24,611 bases of DNA from Cryomorphaceae bacterium (GTDB taxonomy: Bacteria; Bacteroidota; Bacteroidia; Flavobacteriales; Crocinitomicaceae). This document shows, piece after piece, positions 8,372 to 16,529 of this stretch. The notes beneath the pieces were generated by a model. It saw nothing but the letters and a program-made list of their open reading frames with translations. It was not told the origin of the DNA and did not search any database. Both the position numbers and the translations under genes were made by a program. Position 1 is the stretch's first letter. The number at the start of each line of letters is the position of its first letter. The stretch is taken from assembly GCA_021298235.1 (NCBI GenBank), contig JAJTDX010000018.1:4249-28859 (forward strand), read 5' to 3'.

Positions 8372-9655
8372 ATGGAAAATCCATCCTATGCACAATCAGC
8401 GAGTTCGGTAACTAAAGCACTTTGGTGGTGCGCCGGAGCCGACGAGCATTTCTTATTAAAATCACCTATGCAGGACCGTGTAAAATATGCGGGTATTGGT
8501 GGAATTGTATTTTGTACTGGATTGCTCGCATGCTTTTCCGGAGGTTTTGCATTCTACACCATCTTTGGTCCTAAGAACAATGCCATCAATGATACCTTCA
8601 GCTGGGGAGCACTCATTGGATCCATCATTTTTGGTATCGTATGGGGACTCATCATCCTAAACCTTGATCGTTTTATAGTTTCTTCCACGGGAAAGGGAGA
8701 TGGTACAGACAAAGTTACCTGGAAAGAATTCGGCCAGGCACTTCCAAGAATCATCATCGCTTTAATCCTAGGATTTGCTATTTCGGCACCACTTGAAATA
8801 AAGATTCTGGAATCAGAAATTGATTCAGAATTAAGTGCGTATCAAAAGGAGTATGCCGAAAAACTCAACGGACAAACAGATATTCTCTTCAAACAGAAGG
8901 TCGCCAAGCTGGAGAAAGATAAAAAAGAGTACGAAGATAAATTAAAAGGCTATGAAGCCGAGCTGAAGGTTTATGATGACGAAATTGACGGACTAGTGCA
9001 GCGCCAACAAGCGGAGATGCAGGACAAAAGAGCCTATGGTTTTGGTCCGGTAGCAAAGAAAATGCAGCAAGACATCGAAACAAAACGTGCCGAAAAGGAT
9101 AAGTTCATTCAATTAAAGTCTGCCGAGGTAAAGGCATGGCGCAAACAATTGAATTTTACAGACGGACAGATCAATCAGCTCTCAGATGACTTGAGAAAAG
9201 CCTATAAAGACAATGAAAAACGTTCCCATGGGTATGATGGACTTTTGAAACGGATCCAGATCTCACACGAAATTGGCGGGATTATTCCATGGATCATTTT
9301 AGGGGTATTTCTATGTATAGAAATGGGGCCAATCTTCTTCAAGATGATGCTTAACAAAGGTCCTTATGACTACATGGTAGAAAACTACAACAAGCTCCAG
9401 CAAGTAGAAGCAGGTGTTATCTCAGAATCCAAGCTTTACGAAGGAGCAAATGGCTTGCTCCACATGGAAAAATACACCTATCTCGACTATGAAGCAGCCA
9501 AAGCCGAACGAGAGGAAAAAATGCAACGTCAAGTGAATCTCAACAAACAGATCATCGAAGAGTGGGAACGCAACAAGATGAAGGAGATCAAAGATGATCC
9601 AACCAAATTTTACAATAATCCCAACGACCCGACAAATAATTCAGGAAACGCTTGA
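8372..9655 (+). CDS. DUF4407 membrane protein with long coiled coil
   Basis: The 427-residue protein matches DUF4407 by eye: an N-terminal LWWCAGADEHFLL motif, helices at about 38-64, 78-97 and 124-143, the conserved LILNLDRFIVSS-type segment (IILNLDRF at 94-101) and ISAPLEIKILESEID just after helix 3. Residues ~150-285 form a highly charged coiled coil (repeated KLEKDKKEYEDKLKGYEAEL). Helix 4 at about 302-322 (PWIILGVFLCIEMGPIFF) returns the chain through the membrane, and a charged C-terminal tail follows. With four helices and both ends probably cytoplasmic, the coiled coil lies on the far side of helix 3; topology is inferred. Function of DUF4407 is not established. Its TGA overlaps the TTG start of the next gene, implying coupled translation. 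Confidence 0.85.
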   Translation: MENPSYAQSASSVTKALWWCAGADEHFLLKSPMQDRVKYAGIGGIVFCTGLLACFSGGFAFYTIFGPKNNAINDTFSWGALIGSIIFGIVWGLIILNLDRFIVSSTGKGDGTDKVTWKEFGQALPRIIIALILGFAISAPLEIKILESEIDSELSAYQKEYAEKLNGQTDILFKQKVAKLEKDKKEYEDKLKGYEAELKVYDDEIDGLVQRQQAEMQDKRAYGFGPVAKKMQQDIETKRAEKDKFIQLKSAEVKAWRKQLNFTDGQINQLSDDLRKAYKDNEKRSHGYDGLLKRIQISHEIGGIIPWIILGVFLCIEMGPIFFKMMLNKGPYDYMVENYNKLQQVEAGVISESKLYEGANGLLHMEKYTYLDYEAAKAEREEKMQRQVNLNKQIIEEWERNKMKEIKDDPTKFYNNPNDPTNNSGNA

Positions 9656-10662
9656 TCGACCTGCTTGCCATAAAACTGCTTGGTCTGGAACCCGGCCCTT
9701 ACGCATCGGCCAGTGGAAGAGAACGTTCGAGTATTCTGCTCGTTCTAATCTCTTTTATGGTTGTTCTGCTTGGTGCAATAGTAGCGACATACATTATCGG
9801 TTTATTCGTTTCAGGCAATTATGTCATCGCTATTCCAATTGCCGCCATTGGCACCTTTGTTTTGATCAGTATCTTTCGCTTTTCGCTCATTTTGATAAAG
9901 CCAAGGATTTCCCTTGTAGACACGATCAATCAGAAAGTCATACGGACATCCTTCAAGGAAAAGTGGGAAGCGCTGAAAAAATGGTGGCACGACAGGATAC
10001 AAGGAAAAGGTCTTCCCGGTTCTTTTGTCAACAGTCCGATACCTGGTTTTACGACTGTGTTCCGCTTATTTTACCTTGGGCTCTTAGCGTGTGTGATTAT
10101 TTTTCCTTTGACAGTATTGCTGCACTGGGAAGCCAGTATGAATTATAATCTTGAACTGAGAGCAAAAGCTTTGGAAGGATACCGGAAGTCTGAACGAATG
10201 TTTGAAAAAAAATCTGGAGAGATCAATAGCGGTTATTCGTTTGAACGAAAGATGAGTCGTCATGAAGCAAAGGTGAATAGGTCCTATTTTACCATGAAAT
10301 TATTCATCCGTGCGCTTAGCTACCCTTCTTTTACTATGGTATGTGTATTCGTATTGCTCTGTTTTTTTGTACCACACTTTTTGCTTTTTCAATTAATGCG
10401 GAATCAAAATTACACCTACATAAACTCGGTCAATGGGTATTTTAAGGATTTGATCACAGAAAATTACAGTCAGCTTGAAAAGGAAGCTACACGCATTGTC
10501 ATCCAAAAAAATAAAACAGGTATTCAGACCAATCTCTCCTTCCTCACCAAGGATAACCCCTACCTCGAGGAGGAGGAAGCTCCCGAAAGTGCCAAAAATG
10601 TCTCATGGAAGGAGTGGCAAAAAATCATTCAGCAACCACCAACTACCCTCAGTCCTCAGTGA
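9652..10662 (+). CDS. Four-helix membrane protein, DUF4407-like layout
   Basis: No family is certain. The product has 336 residues with helices at about 27-51, 56-82, 137-159 and 224-248. A charged helical stretch between helices 3 and 4 (LRAKALEGYRKSERMFEKKS) recalls the coiled coil of the preceding DUF4407 protein, so the two may be distant paralogues or partners. The C-terminal ~85 residues are charged and probably cytoplasmic. The start is TTG at 9652, overlapping the previous stop as TTGA; no ATG close by fits better. The 3' end overlaps the next gene as GTGA at 10659-10662. The repeated stop-start overlaps suggest that these proteins are made in fixed ratio, as expected for subunits of one complex. 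Confidence 0.75.
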   Translation: MIDLLAIKLLGLEPGPYASASGRERSSILLVLISFMVVLLGAIVATYIIGLFVSGNYVIAIPIAAIGTFVLISIFRFSLILIKPRISLVDTINQKVIRTSFKEKWEALKKWWHDRIQGKGLPGSFVNSPIPGFTTVFRLFYLGLLACVIIFPLTVLLHWEASMNYNLELRAKALEGYRKSERMFEKKSGEINSGYSFERKMSRHEAKVNRSYFTMKLFIRALSYPSFTMVCVFVLLCFFVPHFLLFQLMRNQNYTYINSVNGYFKDLITENYSQLEKEATRIVIQKNKTGIQTNLSFLTKDNPYLEEEEAPESAKNVSWKEWQKIIQQPPTTLSPQ

Positions 10663-11960
10663 AAACAGAATACACATATTATAAAGGCATACTGAGATGT
10701 CAGTTCTCCACTTCAGGGAACAAGGAGTTTGGAAAAGAGCACCGTAGTATTTTCAGTCACCTGACGCTCGAACCGAAATATGAGTTCTATGAAGCGCAAG
10801 AGGTCACACAGCAAGAGTATGAAGAATGGTTGAACAAATACACGGAACGACCTCATCTTCGTTCAGCTGAAAAGGAAATCGTCGACTACTACAACCGAAC
10901 AGATGCATCAGATGGCAAAAGAATGTATGCGGATGGAATTCTTATGGGGGTAGATCAACAGCCTAATGTAGTTGACCCTAAATTATTGGATTGGAAAGAC
11001 TTGCGCTTTGAGTCTGTTCCTGAAAAATACCTGCACGATTGTTTCATTGCATATACCCCAAATACAAATCATGGTCGAATTTGCGGACCGGCAATGATGC
11101 GAAGGGTGAGACAGGTGGATGAAAAAGGAGTAGAATTATTCAACCGAGCGGACTCAGAAAATTCTCGTGAAGCTATGCTTGAAAGACAAGGCTGCTTTCA
11201 GAATTCAAGAGGCTGTGCAAACCGCATTTACGGATTCAATCTGGGACTTAAAAATTGGATAAATTCAATTTTCGGAGGAATCTTTGGTTCCAATTTTATC
11301 GGTAACGAACCTAATGGATGTATGCCATCTCTCTTCCCAAGTGGATGTTCTGGCATTGGTTGTCAACGTTTTGGGTGTGGAATATTTGGTTTACTCGCTG
11401 CCTTGGCTTTACTCCTGTGGCTTTTCAGATGTCTTATTTTCGGCGATTGCGGTAACTCCGATTCTTCCCAGCAACGAGTCGTCGAACGTATTGTCCACGA
11501 TACAATTTATATTGAAAAGAATTCTCGTGTCGATACGGTAACCTACGTGGATGAAACCACCAATACAACGGTTAAAATGCTGAATCTTCCGAATGTTCAG
11601 TTTGAAAAAGGCAGAGCGAAGTTGCTCCGGTCTTCCATCCCACAATTGAATGAGCTTGCAGCGTATCTTCTTGAAAATAAAGAAGTCGAGGCAGAGATCA
11701 TAGGTCATACGGACAGCGATGGAGATGCTGAAAGAAACAGAATACTTTCCCAACGCCGAGCTGAAGCTCTTCGACAATACCTCATACAAAACGGTGTAGA
11801 AGCAAGGCGTATTAAAGCTACAGGAAAAGGGGAATCTGAACCTGTGACCGAAAATGACACAGCTGAAGGAAGAGCAATGAATCGACGTGTTGAAGTTAAA
11901 TTGTCGCAATACAATACGAGTAAAACGGTACGAACAGAAAAAGAACGTAAAAAGGACTAA
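10659..11960 (+). CDS. Inner-membrane-anchored OmpA-domain protein with Cys-rich segment
   Basis: I place the start at GTG 10659, which overlaps the previous stop as GTGA and gives 433 residues; an in-frame ATG at 10605 would overlap by 58 bases and lacks support. Residues 1-170 are charged and soluble with no signal peptide. A Cys-rich stretch follows (~170-265: CFQNSRGC, CMPSLFPSGCSGIGC, RFGCG, RCLIFGDC) and includes one membrane helix at about 240-261. The rest is periplasmic and ends in an OmpA-like peptidoglycan-binding domain (~309-424): VQFEKGRAKL, GHTDSDGDAERN with D352, LSQRRAEALRQYL with R367, and NRRVEV. D352 and R367 are the expected diaminopimelate-binding pair. A cytoplasmic N-domain, one helix and an OmpA domain resemble stator-type proteins (MotB, ZorB) in layout, without implying homology. 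Confidence 0.85.
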   Translation: MKTEYTYYKGILRCQFSTSGNKEFGKEHRSIFSHLTLEPKYEFYEAQEVTQQEYEEWLNKYTERPHLRSAEKEIVDYYNRTDASDGKRMYADGILMGVDQQPNVVDPKLLDWKDLRFESVPEKYLHDCFIAYTPNTNHGRICGPAMMRRVRQVDEKGVELFNRADSENSREAMLERQGCFQNSRGCANRIYGFNLGLKNWINSIFGGIFGSNFIGNEPNGCMPSLFPSGCSGIGCQRFGCGIFGLLAALALLLWLFRCLIFGDCGNSDSSQQRVVERIVHDTIYIEKNSRVDTVTYVDETTNTTVKMLNLPNVQFEKGRAKLLRSSIPQLNELAAYLLENKEVEAEIIGHTDSDGDAERNRILSQRRAEALRQYLIQNGVEARRIKATGKGESEPVTENDTAEGRAMNRRVEVKLSQYNTSKTVRTEKERKKD

Positions 11961-13612
11961 TGCCAGCACCCAACGTGAAATATTTCAGGGCCGATTTTAA
12001 CGGTATTTTTCTCGTGAGCAACAAGCAGAGTATCTCGTCGTATCAGTTCAATGAAATCAATTGGCATCAATTGAATTTGCAAAATGTGGTTCCAGTCGAT
12101 CCGTACGACTCTTGGGAGCTAAGAACAGGAGACGCATGGTACAGAAAAACTCTTAAACCATACAAAAGCAGCTTCTTATCCAAACAAATCGTTTGGCAAT
12201 GGCCGGAAATCCGAAGTAAAAAAGATTTTCCATGGGTCAGAAATATTCTCTGGAAAGGTCCTGTTTTGAGAGATCGGCCACACATGATCATTCCCTTGGA
12301 TGCCAAGCACCAACTGCAGGACACCTTGCACGAAGTGGTAATGAAAAGAATTGAGCTGGTGGCTCCGGAAGCAGATTGGTTTGGGGGATACCGTGAGGCC
12401 AAAGGAATCGTCTGGTTCCAAATGCACGCCGAACCTTTGCCTGTCAAGAAAGAACCTGTTGTCCAAAATAACACCCCCGAGCCACAACTCACCGAAGAAG
12501 ATACCATTACAGAGCCAGTTAGTGACAATGGCGCAAACAACATCTGGTCCTTGAATCAAAACCTGTCTTCTGATAATGGTTTGGCAAACACTCAGCGACC
12601 ACTTCAAATGACGCGCAGTGGAAACAACAGATGGCGCTGGTTTATGCTGTTGTGGCTTCTTTTGTGTCTTTGGAAATTTCCTGCGCTTGTCATTCCTAGC
12701 TTGCTAATTTTCGGTGGAATTACCTTCTTCCGATATTTCCGAAAGGCGTGCTTGGGACTTCTGGGTTCTCTGTTCGTGTTTGGAATTATTGCCTGGCTCT
12801 TGTTCAACTATCTGCCTACCGTAGGTAAAGACGATGTGAAGCTCGAGGATACAAACGAAGGAAAAGTACAGGTATTCCCACCCAAGAAAACGGATGGCAA
12901 AGATTTGTTGTCTGAAAAGCGTATCCACTGGTGGGACTTTCTGGAAACCAATTACAACTTAAGCTATTTCACAAGCTCAACGGCCTTCTTTGAAAGCCAG
13001 CAAACCCATGATGCCATGGTAGAGCAAACGAGTGCTGTCAATCAGGTTGATCTTTATGGAAAGATTTACAACTCTATGGAGAAGATGGACTCTCCTAAAC
13101 TGGACAGCATCATTAAAAAATTAAAATATACCGCCACGAAAAACAAGTTAAATCCCGCAAGGACAGCGGAGATGGTTTGTACCTTTATTCAGGAAATTCC
13201 TTATTTTCTTGTTCACCAGATGGATTGTAAACAGATCGTGAAAGAGGCAGGATCCGGATTTATTGTAGAGTATCACATGCAGAACAAACCCTGTTTGCCG
13301 GAAATACCAGCCGGTGTTCAGTCACCCTATGAATTTATGCATAACCTGAAAGGTGATTGCGATACGCGCTCTTTGCTGGCATTCACAATCCTGAAAAAGA
13401 TGGGGATTCCTGCTTCGGTGTGGATCAGTGAGGCATATGGACATTCCGTCCTTGGTGTAGGTCTGCCGATCGCTTCCGGATTTTACAAAGAAGTGAACGG
13501 AGTAAAACATTATGCTGTAGAACTTACGGCGAAAGGTTTCCGCTTGGGTATGATATCCCCCGAGCAGCAGATCGAAAGTAACTGGGATATCGCTTTATAT
13601 TATAACCGTTAA
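11960..13612 (+). CDS. Transglutaminase-like (cysteine peptidase fold) membrane protein
   Basis: In this 550-residue protein an N-terminal soluble region (1-220, Trp-rich, probably beta) is followed by two or three closely packed helices (~224-286). A long C-terminal domain ends in a transglutaminase-like core: GDCDTRSLLAFTILKKMGI with C467, YGHSVLGVG with H495 and YAVELTAKGFRLG with E521. This is the expected order of the Cys-His-Asp/Glu triad, so the enzyme looks active. The family includes amidases, peptidases and crosslinking enzymes; the substrate is unknown, but linkage to a peptidoglycan-binding partner suggests an envelope peptide or protein. The ATG overlaps the preceding stop as TAATG (one base), and the next gene starts 2 bases after its stop. 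Confidence 0.82.
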   Translation: MPAPNVKYFRADFNGIFLVSNKQSISSYQFNEINWHQLNLQNVVPVDPYDSWELRTGDAWYRKTLKPYKSSFLSKQIVWQWPEIRSKKDFPWVRNILWKGPVLRDRPHMIIPLDAKHQLQDTLHEVVMKRIELVAPEADWFGGYREAKGIVWFQMHAEPLPVKKEPVVQNNTPEPQLTEEDTITEPVSDNGANNIWSLNQNLSSDNGLANTQRPLQMTRSGNNRWRWFMLLWLLLCLWKFPALVIPSLLIFGGITFFRYFRKACLGLLGSLFVFGIIAWLLFNYLPTVGKDDVKLEDTNEGKVQVFPPKKTDGKDLLSEKRIHWWDFLETNYNLSYFTSSTAFFESQQTHDAMVEQTSAVNQVDLYGKIYNSMEKMDSPKLDSIIKKLKYTATKNKLNPARTAEMVCTFIQEIPYFLVHQMDCKQIVKEAGSGFIVEYHMQNKPCLPEIPAGVQSPYEFMHNLKGDCDTRSLLAFTILKKMGIPASVWISEAYGHSVLGVGLPIASGFYKEVNGVKHYAVELTAKGFRLGMISPEQQIESNWDIALYYNR

Positions 13613-13614
13613 CC

Positions 13615-14124
13615 ATGAACATGATTATTATTTTTCAGCTTGTTGTTGCTTTTGCACTGGGTTTTTCCGGCTTGTTTATCATCCACCGAGTTGTTACCGG
13701 ATTTCTGGTCAGGAATTACCAGATTGACGAGAACGATAACCTTTCACTCACTATTTTTCAGGTAGGTGTGATTCTAAGTGGCGGATTGATCCTTTCCTCG
13801 ATAGTCGATCCTGCAGTGAATGCCATTCGCCTGATGAATCCCGATGGCGCACTGAAGCTTTCTTCCATGGGAACAGCGCTTGGGTACATTGCGCTCTTCG
13901 CTGTCATTGGCATACTGGCGACTTTACTTGTGATCACAGGCGGGCTGGTAACTATTTTTCAGATGACGAAAGTGAACGAAGTGGAAGAGCTCAAAAACAA
14001 GCGGATTAATTCTTCCTTGATCGCTGCTGCCTTTATTGTGGCCATTGCCTTCATCGTCAGCTCTTATTGCGGGCATTTGTGTGAGGCGCTCATCCCCTAT
14101 CCTGAGGTGATGACGATCAGGTAA
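13615..14124 (+). CDS. Tandem DUF350 (UPF0719-like) membrane protein
   Basis: The 169-residue, four-helix protein has helices at about 5-27, 46-64, 88-115 and 134-152. Each half ends with the pattern typical of DUF350: a polar, acidic turn with Asn followed by a Gly/Ala-rich helix (IDENDNLSLTIFQVGVILSG and VEELKNKRINSSLIAAAF). DUF350 proteins occur in envelope-stress clusters with PspA-like, spermidine synthase-like or ATP-grasp genes, but their activity is not known. It closes the six-gene operon, starts 2 bases after the transglutaminase gene, and ends 5 bases before the convergent gene 14130-14657. The assignment to DUF350 is by eye. Confidence 0.7.
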   Translation: MNMIIIFQLVVAFALGFSGLFIIHRVVTGFLVRNYQIDENDNLSLTIFQVGVILSGGLILSSIVDPAVNAIRLMNPDGALKLSSMGTALGYIALFAVIGILATLLVITGGLVTIFQMTKVNEVEELKNKRINSSLIAAAFIVAIAFIVSSYCGHLCEALIPYPEVMTIR

Positions 14125-14129
14125 AGAAT

Positions 14130-14657
14130 CTACTTCAAACCAATCCGATAAACAATCAAAACAATATTATCACGCATCGGATTTTTAGCATTTTCGAGAA
14201 GCTCAGCCAATACCTTCTTTATCTTTTTAGAGGCGGAGGTGTTCTCTTTGATGGAAGATTCCAGAAACTGTACGTATTTTTCCTGCCATTCCTCATCCTC
14301 ACTCTGACACTCCCAGATAAAGTCAAAAGCTGAACCTTCTGAGATTTCGGAGTCGTCAATTAGTCCAAGCTCATATTCCCGCTTCAGGTCTTTATCCCTT
14401 TCCAACTGTGCCGCCTTGCCTGTGTAGGAAAGCTCCTGAAAATCCGGATACATTAAGTCCAGCTCATCCCCGCTGATCTCATTTTCGTACACCTCAAAGA
14501 TGTCCTCGTTCCAGGGATCCATTTCCAAAAATGCATAGACGTCCTCAACGGTATGCCCTTTATATTGGGGGAAATACGTTATGTCTTCAATTGTAATCTG
14601 CTGGTTGTCATCAAGTTCGATAGAATATTGCAATCCGAATGTGGTGATCTTTTTCAT
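14130..14657 (-). CDS. Hypothetical acidic protein (175 aa)
   Basis: No family was recognised. The product is very acidic, with no signal peptide or membrane helix; the first third looks beta-rich (FGLQYSIELDDNQQITIED), and the rest helical with repeated DE clusters (YENEISGDELDLMYPDF). The last 40 residues are basic (SASKKIKKVLAELLENAKN). It is monocistronic, convergent with the DUF350 gene and divergent from 14724. Its ATG at 14657 and the ATG at 14724 share a 66-bp AT-rich intergenic region that must hold both promoters. Confidence 0.6.
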   Translation of the reverse strand: MKKITTFGLQYSIELDDNQQITIEDITYFPQYKGHTVEDVYAFLEMDPWNEDIFEVYENEISGDELDLMYPDFQELSYTGKAAQLERDKDLKREYELGLIDDSEISEGSAFDFIWECQSEDEEWQEKYVQFLESSIKENTSASKKIKKVLAELLENAKNPMRDNIVLIVYRIGLK

Positions 14658-14723
14658 GACTTTTAAATTGAGCTGAAACTAAATTACTTACTTTGAACAT
14701 AATTTTTAACCCTATTCGCAAAA

Positions 14724-15494
14724 ATGACAAAACTCGATCTTTTCCTGATTCTGACAGTTATTAGCTGTACCTTCCTTAGCGGGGCTCTTGTGGTGATGTT
14801 TTTCAAACATAAAGACCGTGTTAAGGCACTAGCGATCTCTTTGATATGTATTCTTGGAATATCTGCAGTAATCCTTTATCCCGAACGAGCAAGAGTTAAA
14901 AAAAGATTGAATGTGGTTTCTCAACACGTACCCATTCGGATATTTAATTCTCACCATTGCAGTTGCAGTAGCTTAAAGCCCGTGATTTCAAAAGACTCAT
15001 ATCCAGGAAAGCACCGCCCGATGGCCATTAAGACAACTCGAAATGGTTATGTCAAAACCGCGGGAATTAGAGGGAAATTCCTAAGAAACAAAAAACTTGT
15101 TCCTGTAACAGAAAATGAAGGCTTTTGGATTCCCTATCTTTCTCACAGCACCAAGCATTTAACTCCAACAGCGAATAAACGGTTGATTGAGCTTGGAAGG
15201 AGGTTTCGTTCCAGTCTAAAACAGACAGAGAACAAGAAAGATTATTTCGTAGTATCCTCCATAACACGAACTCAGGCGCAACAAGACGATCTCAGAAAAC
15301 GTGATCCCGGTGCAACAAAAGGGAAATCTACCCATTCATTCGGAGTGTCTTTCGATATTTCAGAGGTCAGATCAAAAGACAGCTGCAAAAAGGGAATGGA
15401 TGCACTGAAAAAAATCCTTTTGGAAATGCGTAAGGAAGGGAAAATACTACTTTGCCCCGAAAATGATTGTATTCATATCACGGTGATAAAATAA
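14724..15494 (+). CDS. DUF5715 / M15-like DD-carboxypeptidase-type protein
   Basis: The 256-residue protein has two N-terminal membrane helices (~5-27 and 35-52) that anchor a periplasmic domain. The C-terminal half matches DUF5715, a family with the metal site of M15 D,D-carboxypeptidases: YFVVSSITRTQAQQDDLRKR, then STHSFGVSFDIS with H204 and D211, and CIHITV near the end with H251. These are the expected zinc ligands, so a zinc-dependent peptidoglycan peptidase is the best guess. The middle segment around residues 65-85 contains a CSCSS cluster of unknown meaning. It is not in the adjoining operon, because a minus-strand gene intervenes, but its envelope theme fits. It converges with 15510-16301 across 15 bases. 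Confidence 0.78.
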   Translation: MTKLDLFLILTVISCTFLSGALVVMFFKHKDRVKALAISLICILGISAVILYPERARVKKRLNVVSQHVPIRIFNSHHCSCSSLKPVISKDSYPGKHRPMAIKTTRNGYVKTAGIRGKFLRNKKLVPVTENEGFWIPYLSHSTKHLTPTANKRLIELGRRFRSSLKQTENKKDYFVVSSITRTQAQQDDLRKRDPGATKGKSTHSFGVSFDISEVRSKDSCKKGMDALKKILLEMRKEGKILLCPENDCIHITVIK

Positions 15495-15509
15495 AACTAA
15501 TTTCTGTTC

Positions 15510-16301
15510 TTATTTCCCTTGCTCCTCTCTCCGAGTGAAGTAGCAGACGGGCTCATTGTTGATAGAGTAAAAAGCATACAACACCTCCTCCTTTCCATTG
15601 CCGAAAAACTGCAACGCCATAAAATATCCTGGCAATGAGGAAAGATCCAAGACATAATCCCGAAGCTCATCTTCAATCTGTGGAATTACCTGATCGATGT
15701 CCGTGCGCTCGGATGGAAATTCACTTGGCAGTAAATTGAATAAAAAGCGAAGACAATTGAACAACCAGCAATGCGATTCTTCACTGATAACGCGTACGTT
15801 CTCATCTACTTTATCCAATAAATATTCTGTATACGTTCCTAATGGAGATAAAAACTGAGGAATAATTTGATTTTCTGCATTTTCAAGCTCCTTAAGGATG
15901 TATGTATCATCGTAATTTCCGTTTTCATCCAGTGCGAAATCCGGCGTGTAGATCCATGCAATATTTTCAACTGCCATGACTAATTCGCAGAGTTCTTCAA
16001 GCAATGGTGTGATGTCTGCGTTCCGATCTTTCTTTAAACCTGCATCCAGCTTTTTTTTAAGCTCTTTAGCCTCTTCGGCATCTCGCGTTGGATCAATCGG
16101 AAGATGAACAACCACTGCCGTGGAGAGAATAGCTAAGTAGTCATCTGATTTTATAGCGTGCTCATCAGATTCTTCAAACGAATGAATGAATACATCTTCA
16201 AACCACATCATTTGTTCCTCATAGAGGTAAACGTCTATTGCGAAAAGAGTTCTGTCATTCTGGTCTTTTTGTTGGTGTCTGATTTTACGCAGTATTTTCA
16301 T
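15510..16301 (-). CDS. Hypothetical protein (263 aa)
   Basis: No family was recognised. The protein is acidic and mostly helical with no signal peptide; it begins MKILRKIRHQQKDQNDRTL, followed by an acidic FEESDEHAIKSDD stretch. Other stretches are a lysine-rich EEAKELKKKLDAGLKKD helix and a WIYTPDFALDENGNY segment. The C-terminal part (LSSLPGYFMALQFFG, EEVLYAFYSINNEPVCYF) looks like a small beta domain. The ATG at 16301 is preceded by a 228-bp gap that holds a 15-bp hairpin but no clear promoter. It shares no evident similarity with the other unknown genes nearby. Confidence 0.6.
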   Translation of the reverse strand: MKILRKIRHQQKDQNDRTLFAIDVYLYEEQMMWFEDVFIHSFEESDEHAIKSDDYLAILSTAVVVHLPIDPTRDAEEAKELKKKLDAGLKKDRNADITPLLEELCELVMAVENIAWIYTPDFALDENGNYDDTYILKELENAENQIIPQFLSPLGTYTEYLLDKVDENVRVISEESHCWLFNCLRFLFNLLPSEFPSERTDIDQVIPQIEDELRDYVLDLSSLPGYFMALQFFGNGKEEVLYAFYSINNEPVCYFTRREEQGK

Positions 16302-16376
16302 AGTTTGGAGATTGTTAATTGAAATTGGTTGTCCTTAATATTTAGGCTGAAGAAAAAATTACTTGTCCTTTTTTGC

Positions 16377-16391
16377 CGAAGCATTGCTTCG
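16377..16391. other. Small hairpin in the 16302-16529 intergenic region
   Basis: CGAAGCATTGCTTCG has 6-bp arms and a 3-base loop. A T6 run precedes it on the plus strand, so on neither strand does a T-run follow the stem; it is therefore not a standard terminator. The rest of this 228-bp gap is AT-rich with nothing else recognised. Confidence 0.4.
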
Positions 16392-16529
16392 ACAGGGCTC
16401 CGTACCCCATTTAAATTTTCCTGAACACCAATTGATTTCTTTTTTAATGTGATTACTTAAAACTTTTAATTCAATTAACGATACGTATTCGAAGCGTTCA
16501 CATAACACTGCGCCATTAAACAGTTTTTA

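Noticed and set aside
9594..10148. Alternative plus-strand frame of 184 codons across the DUF4407/next-gene junction
   Set aside because: Its translation is rich in Ser, His and Cys without pattern, whereas the overlapping frame at 9652 gives well-formed membrane helices.
10605..10658. ATG at 10605 as start of the OmpA-domain gene
   Set aside because: It would overlap the preceding gene by 58 bases; GTG 10659 gives the same 4-nt overlap type as the previous junction.
11409..11969. Minus-strand open frame of 186 codons opposite the OmpA gene
   Set aside because: It is the complement of the OmpA domain coding sequence, and the plus strand carries the recognised family motifs.
12067..12607. 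Minus-strand frames opposite the transglutaminase gene
   Set aside because: The plus frame runs uninterrupted to the Cys-His-Glu core; the antisense translations look random.
7862..14124. Zorya or MotAB/GldLM-type motor operon
   Set aside because: The OmpA protein has the stator-like layout, but no MotA/ZorA/ExbB-type proton-channel motif was seen in the membrane partners, so homology is not claimed.
16377..16391. Hairpin as Rho-independent terminator of gene 16530-17435
   Set aside because: On the minus strand it is followed by an A-run, not a T-run.
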